DNA of 64,000 nucleotides, taken from positions 930,001-994,000 of the forward strand of contig NZ_CP072426.1 in NCBI RefSeq assembly GCF_017742995.1, given 5' to 3'. Below, in pieces: positions 60,391 to 64,000 of the stretch; the stretch's first letter is position 1, and each line of letters begins with the position of its first letter. Both the position numbers and the translations under genes were made by a program. The notes under the pieces were generated by a model. That model saw only the letters and a program-made list of their open reading frames with translations. It ran no database searches and was not told the origin of the DNA. Source of the stretch: Pseudoalteromonas viridis (GTDB lineage: Bacteria > Pseudomonadota > Gammaproteobacteria > Enterobacterales > Alteromonadaceae).

Positions 60391-60858
60391 CTACTGGCTG
60401 GCTAATTTCTCAGAATAAGCCTGAGTGCCCCACAAAGGAACGGTCGACAAGCTATGTTTAAAACTGCCCGAGGTTTCTTTGGTTGTGTAAGACAGGTACA
60501 TGAGTGTCTGATGTTCAGCATCAAAAATGCGCCTAACCTTCATGGCTTTAAAAAACACACTTTTTGATTGCTTGAATACCACTTCCCCCGACTTACTCTT
60601 ATCTATCTGCGCTATCATTTGCGCCGTGATCTCACCGGTCTGACGACATGCAATAGAGCTGTCACTGGGGTCGGATAAACTAAGATCGGCCTCTACGCTG
60701 GCGACATGGCAAGTCACGCCGGTGACGATCGGGTCTGTCATCGAATGCAGTTTGATGTCCTTGAGCGTAAATAAACCAAGAGATACATCGCCAACCTCAC
60801 TGTCTGAGCAGGCGCCCAGTAGCATCATCGCCGGGAGCAGTAATAGTCTTTTTTTCAT
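60391..60858 (-). CDS. creA: CreA family lipoprotein
   Basis: 155 residues. The N-terminal signal ends in a lipobox (LLGAC, Cys16), unlike E. coli CreA which is periplasmic. The mature part matches CreA: DIKLHSMTDPIVTGVTCHV, DSSIACRQTGEI, GEVVFKQSKSVFFKAMKVRR and DAEHQTLMYLSYTTKE. The function of CreA is unresolved. Here no creBCD genes are adjacent. Four cysteines might form disulfides. It starts at ATG 60858 with AAAGAGA and is divergent from the EEP-fold gene. Confidence 0.88.
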   Translation of the reverse strand: MKKRLLLLPAMMLLGACSDSEVGDVSLGLFTLKDIKLHSMTDPIVTGVTCHVASVEADLSLSDPSDSSIACRQTGEITAQMIAQIDKSKSGEVVFKQSKSVFFKAMKVRRIFDAEHQTLMYLSYTTKETSGSFKHSLSTVPLWGTQAYSEKLASQ

Positions 60859-61006
60859 TCTCTTTCCTGAGATGTGTGATTTTCTTTCAGTTTACCATTG
60901 TTGCACAAAGCCGCTATGAAAAATATCGCGGTATAACAGCTGGCTGACATTTATCATAAACTGGGCTAGCTTTATGAATCTATTCATCACTTGAGCAAGG
61001 TAGCCC

Positions 61007-61969
61007 ATGGAACTGACACATCTTTCAAAAGCCACAGCAGAAAAACTCAAACTACTGGTTGAGCGTATAGAACAAAGCCAGATACCGCCCTCTATGCTGG
61101 ATGAAACCCTCAATATCGCAACCTGGAATATTCGTGATTTTGGCAAACGACGACGCAGCGAGCTGGCCATTACGCTTATCTCGCGAGTTTTGTATCAGTT
61201 TGACCTGATTGCAATCACCGAGCTCAGAGACGATTTAACCGATTTTAAGCGGGTAATGCAGCAACTGGGACCAGACTGGCAGTTTGTGATCAGCGACTGG
61301 CAAAGCGATTTTGGTGGCAACTGGGAGCGCACCGCGTTTGTTTACGACAAACGCATGGTGCAGTTTACCGGTCTGGCCGCAGAAGCGCAGCCCGACAGGC
61401 AGAAAGTGGATGACCAATATATCAGTGAGCAATCCTGGTGGCGCGCGCCTTACATGGCTTCTTTTAAGGCCGGCAGTTTCGATTTTATGATGCTGGCCAT
61501 GCACGCGCGCTGGGGCACACGTCCCGGCCGTGAACAAGAGCTGGCCAGTTTTGGCGACTGGATAAAGAGTCGCTGGGTGGACAATGCCGATACTGTATTT
61601 GATGAAGACCTGATTGTGGTGGGCGACTTTAATATTCCCCGCATTGGCGATCGCTACTATCAGGCGCTCACCCACTCAAGCGGATTACAGATGCCGCTGG
61701 CACTGGCAGAGATCAACGACACCGCAGCAAGTGCCGGCAATAAGCGTTATGACCAAATTCTGCACCGTGCCAGACATGCGTTTAGTTATGCCGACAAAGG
61801 CGGCGTGATTGACTTTGCAGCACAAGGTCTGATGGCTGCGATATTTGATGATACCGGCATTCCCGAAAGTAAGTGGACCTATGAGCTGAGCGATCACTTT
61901 CCACTTTGGGTGCAAGTCAATACCAATAATGAATTAGCCATACTTAACAACATCATACAAAAAGAGTAA
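61007..61969 (+). CDS. Endonuclease/exonuclease/phosphatase-fold protein
   Basis: 320 residues with the EEP (DNase I-like) motifs in order: LNIATWNIRDFGK (Asn), LIAITELRDD (catalytic Glu), MLAMHARWGTRP, LIVVGDFNIPRIGD (Asp/Asn pair) and ELSDHFPLWVQV (terminal Asp-His). No signal peptide is present. It could be a nuclease or a phosphodiesterase acting on nucleic acid or other phosphoesters. A helical extension (about 1-40) precedes the fold. ATG 61007 has only a weak site (GCAAGGTAG). It diverges from creA across about 150 bases. Confidence 0.9.
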   Translation: MELTHLSKATAEKLKLLVERIEQSQIPPSMLDETLNIATWNIRDFGKRRRSELAITLISRVLYQFDLIAITELRDDLTDFKRVMQQLGPDWQFVISDWQSDFGGNWERTAFVYDKRMVQFTGLAAEAQPDRQKVDDQYISEQSWWRAPYMASFKAGSFDFMMLAMHARWGTRPGREQELASFGDWIKSRWVDNADTVFDEDLIVVGDFNIPRIGDRYYQALTHSSGLQMPLALAEINDTAASAGNKRYDQILHRARHAFSYADKGGVIDFAAQGLMAAIFDDTGIPESKWTYELSDHFPLWVQVNTNNELAILNNIIQKE

Positions 61970-62249
61970 CAAAATATTACCTAAATAATAGACAAGTATT
62001 TCATTTAATAGCACAATGCATTTTGACGAACGATACCTAAGCGCTTAATTGCATTGCCAGCCTTGAAGTGTGGAATACTTGTCGATGGCAAAAAACGGTG
62101 TCAGTGAATATCTGAAAGATTGGGCCAAAAGGTCAGATTATCATTCAGTGTGCGCTACGCTTCCACGCAGGCTGGTTATCAAGACAATGTGACAGGATAT
62201 CTTCGTTAACCAAACAAAGTGTAACGATGACTTCAATAAGGAAGAAGCA

Positions 62250-63422
62250 ATGAAAGACACGAAAACCCTCACGCTAACTCTGATCTCTGGCGCACTGGCG
62301 CTGTGTACTATCCCACAGGCACTCGCTGCACAATGTAACATTGTGATCCCTTCCAGCCACCATTTGATCGATGGTAATACGCTGGGTGTGGTCGCCGGCG
62401 ATACTATCTGCCTGGCAGCCGGGGAACGCGGCCCGCTGCGAATTCGCAACGTTCACGGTGAAGCGGGCAATCCAGTCGTGATCCGCAACGAAGATGGCAC
62501 AGTCACAACCACCCCTTACGAGTACAGCATTGCCGTCGAGCACTCTTCTCAGCTACGCATTACCGGTAGCCGGGATGAAGCAGGTTACGGTATGCGCCTG
62601 GGCGGTACGGTTGGCATTGGTGGACTCAGCGAATACATAGAGATTGATAATCTTGAAATCTATCGCGCGCGTTTTGCCGGCCTGTTGATTAAAACCGATC
62701 CTACCTGCGACCCCGCCACCTGGCAGGAAAACTTCACCATGCGCGGGCTGAGAGTACACCATAACTACATTCACGACACCGAAACAGGCGAAGGCATGTA
62801 CATAGGCTATACAGGGAAGAGCCGCAAGCTGGAATGTGATGGTGTTGCAACCACTGTGTATCCGCATAAACTGACTGACGTTGACGTATACAACAACACC
62901 CTTGAAAACATTGGTGCCGATGGTATTCAGCTCAACTCGGTAGCAAGTGATGCAAGCATTCGCAATAACAAGATTTACCGCACCGGCGTCAGCCCGTTCG
63001 ACCCTAAATACCAAAATACAGGTATTCAGGTTGGCGGCGACAAGGTAACGGTCACGGGCAACCTGATCTACCGCAGTGGCGGAAATGGCATGATGCTCGA
63101 TGGCGACGGTTTAATCATCCATGACAACCGCATTCTGTACGCCGGAGAAAATGGCATTTTTGCCCGTAACCCAGCGCAGCAGGACAGCACCATCAGCGGT
63201 GGTGAAGCGCATGTCTACAGTGAAAACCTGATTGTGCATCCGGCCAGTTACGGCATTAAACTGTATGCCGTCAATACCGCAACCCCTAACCTGATCAAAG
63301 AAAACACCATTGAAGATCACGGACAGCGTGACGCGGCCAATCGCCCAATGACCTACTCTTATCTGAATAATAACGTGCTCAGACAAGAGCTTAACAACCG
63401 CCATTACGTGGTTGAGCAGTAG
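62250..63422 (+). CDS. Exported right-handed parallel beta-helix protein
   Basis: 390 residues with a signal peptide (about 1-26, ending IPQALAA). From about residue 60 it is a series of short strand-turn units typical of right-handed beta-helix folds (GIGGLSEYIEIDNLEIY, LTDVDVYNNTLENIGADGIQ, LIIHDNRILYAGENGIF). The N-terminal GNTLGVVAGDTICLAAG resembles pectate-lyase-like and PL6/alginate-lyase-type beta-helix proteins, but I cannot see a secure catalytic Lys/Arg set, so the enzyme class is undecided. Probably an exported polysaccharide-acting protein. ATG 62250 has AAGGAAG; a terminator follows. Confidence 0.85.
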   Translation: MKDTKTLTLTLISGALALCTIPQALAAQCNIVIPSSHHLIDGNTLGVVAGDTICLAAGERGPLRIRNVHGEAGNPVVIRNEDGTVTTTPYEYSIAVEHSSQLRITGSRDEAGYGMRLGGTVGIGGLSEYIEIDNLEIYRARFAGLLIKTDPTCDPATWQENFTMRGLRVHHNYIHDTETGEGMYIGYTGKSRKLECDGVATTVYPHKLTDVDVYNNTLENIGADGIQLNSVASDASIRNNKIYRTGVSPFDPKYQNTGIQVGGDKVTVTGNLIYRSGGNGMMLDGDGLIIHDNRILYAGENGIFARNPAQQDSTISGGEAHVYSENLIVHPASYGIKLYAVNTATPNLIKENTIEDHGQRDAANRPMTYSYLNNNVLRQELNNRHYVVEQ

Positions 63423-63441
63423 TCATAAAACTCTGTTAACA

Positions 63442-63464
63442 GCAGCGCCTGTACCGGGCGCTGC
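63442..63464 (+). terminator. Rho-independent terminator after beta-helix gene
   Basis: Eight-base perfect stem GCAGCGCC/GGCGCTGC with a seven-base loop, followed by CGTTTATTTT. It lies 20 bases after the stop codon. Confidence 0.85.
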
Positions 63465-63490
63465 CGTTTATTTTCTGAATTTCTGAATAA

Positions 63491-64000
63491 CTACTTACCC
63501 GGCGAAACCGCATTCGTCACATACTGATCCAGCTCAGGATTTTGATGTATTCGCACAATGCGCTGTTGCAGACTGGCAAGCTGACTGCCGCTCAGCCGCT
63601 GCTGTTTTACATGTTTCAGTGACAATGGGTTAATAGGCTTACCATTTTTATGTACCTCATAGTGTAAATGGCGGGCCTGCGACAATCCGGTGTTACCCAG
63701 ATATCCTATTACTTCGCCTTGCTTAATCCGTGTACCCGGTTTCATGCCCTTGGCAAACCCGTTCAGGTGCGCGTATAGAGTCTCGTAGCCATTGGCGTGT
63801 CGGATCACAACCCGGTTACCAAAGCCACCCCCCAGCCTGCTTTTTTGATGGTGCCATTACCCGCGGCAAAGATAGGTGTGCCAACGGGCGCACCAAAATC
63901 CAGTCCAGCGTGCAACCGGGTATAACCGAGAATAGGATGCTTTCGGTTGCCAAATTTAGACGATAAACGCGCGCCATTTAACGGGGTTTTTAGCAAAAAA
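63491..64000 (-). pseudogene. M23-family metallopeptidase, partial and frame-broken
   Basis: The 3' part of a cell-wall (peptidoglycan) endopeptidase, whose N-terminus is beyond the window edge. The LytM domain has HAGLDFGAPVGTPIFA with its zinc ligands and, further on, HLHYEVHKNGKPINP. The frame changes once: after AGWG the first frame ends at 63805, while NGYETLYAHL and the rest continue in another frame to the stop at 63491. One more base in the C6 run at 63828-63833 would give the expected AGWGGGFGNRVVIRH. Since LytM domains need both parts, this is a sequencing indel or a truncated gene. The domain order is otherwise normal for OapA/MepM-like peptidases. Confidence 0.82.

Noticed and set aside
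1..64000. Mobile elements, CRISPR arrays, tRNA or rRNA genes
   Set aside because: No transposase, integrase, terminal repeats, direct-repeat/spacer pattern or structural RNA signature was recognised on either strand by reading; this is not a computed search.

Overview
The window reads as chromosomal DNA of a marine gammaproteobacterium of the Alteromonadales, most likely Pseudoalteromonas. This is inferred from family content: many signal-transduction proteins, many exported hydrolases, and stress and envelope genes typical of that order, with mid-range base composition. I saw no rRNA, tRNA, insertion sequence, integrase or CRISPR array. Genes are dense on both strands and often separated by strong hairpins.

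Layout. 0-5 kb: 3' end of a dCache chemoreceptor, a GNAT acetyltransferase, a membrane-anchored AraC regulator diverging from a DUF6326-like membrane protein, and an exported TPR protein. 5-12.3 kb: one long same-strand signalling cluster with a phosphatase-diacylglycerol kinase fusion, an NtrC-type sigma-54 activator, a 66-residue stand-alone H-box protein, a CHASE3 kinase, an Rcp1-type receiver and a REC-kinase-REC-REC hybrid. 12.4-15.3 kb: a stress set (double-BON protein, MscS channel, DUF2383, DUF1328, small lipoprotein). 15.4-24.5 kb: two S9 peptidases, an ECF sigma factor with an overlapping membrane partner, an aminotransferase and MerR regulator with overlapping divergent promoters, an alpha/beta hydrolase and a FosA-like/GNAT pair. 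24.8-32.7 kb: an exported fibronectin-type protein, AraC plus VOC protein, a neutral ceramidase, and an acetoacetate-decarboxylase-like gene diverging from a LuxR regulator.

32.9-34.2 kb holds the most unusual locus: a compact AT-rich operon on the minus strand encoding an XRE regulator, a small polytopic membrane protein and two tiny paralogous peptides. Both peptides have a double-glycine at residues 14-15 and share an RSPDLP motif. They look like precursors of a secreted peptide (bacteriocin, pheromone or RiPP-like). No dedicated transporter or maturase is present nearby.

34.2-49.8 kb: a histone-deacetylase-family protein, a flavin reductase, and three exported paralogues with fibrinogen-like C-termini (two also carry lectin-like and discoidin-like domains), interleaved with an NhaC antiporter, an EamA transporter and an overlapping di-haem peroxidase/hybrid-kinase pair; then a lipase with an unknown membrane-anchored partner. 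50-64 kb: a diguanylate cyclase, a LysE exporter and HTH regulator, a small-protein/DUF2145/YiaAB operon, DUF4153, GNAT, a lipoprotein overlapping a DUF3857-transglutaminase gene, CreA, an EEP nuclease-fold protein, a beta-helix protein and the 3' part of an M23 peptidase.

Two genes (DUF2145 and M23) are each broken by a single missing base in a six-base homopolymer. This may reflect sequencing error rather than biology. All functions are assigned by reading the translations; no database search was run.
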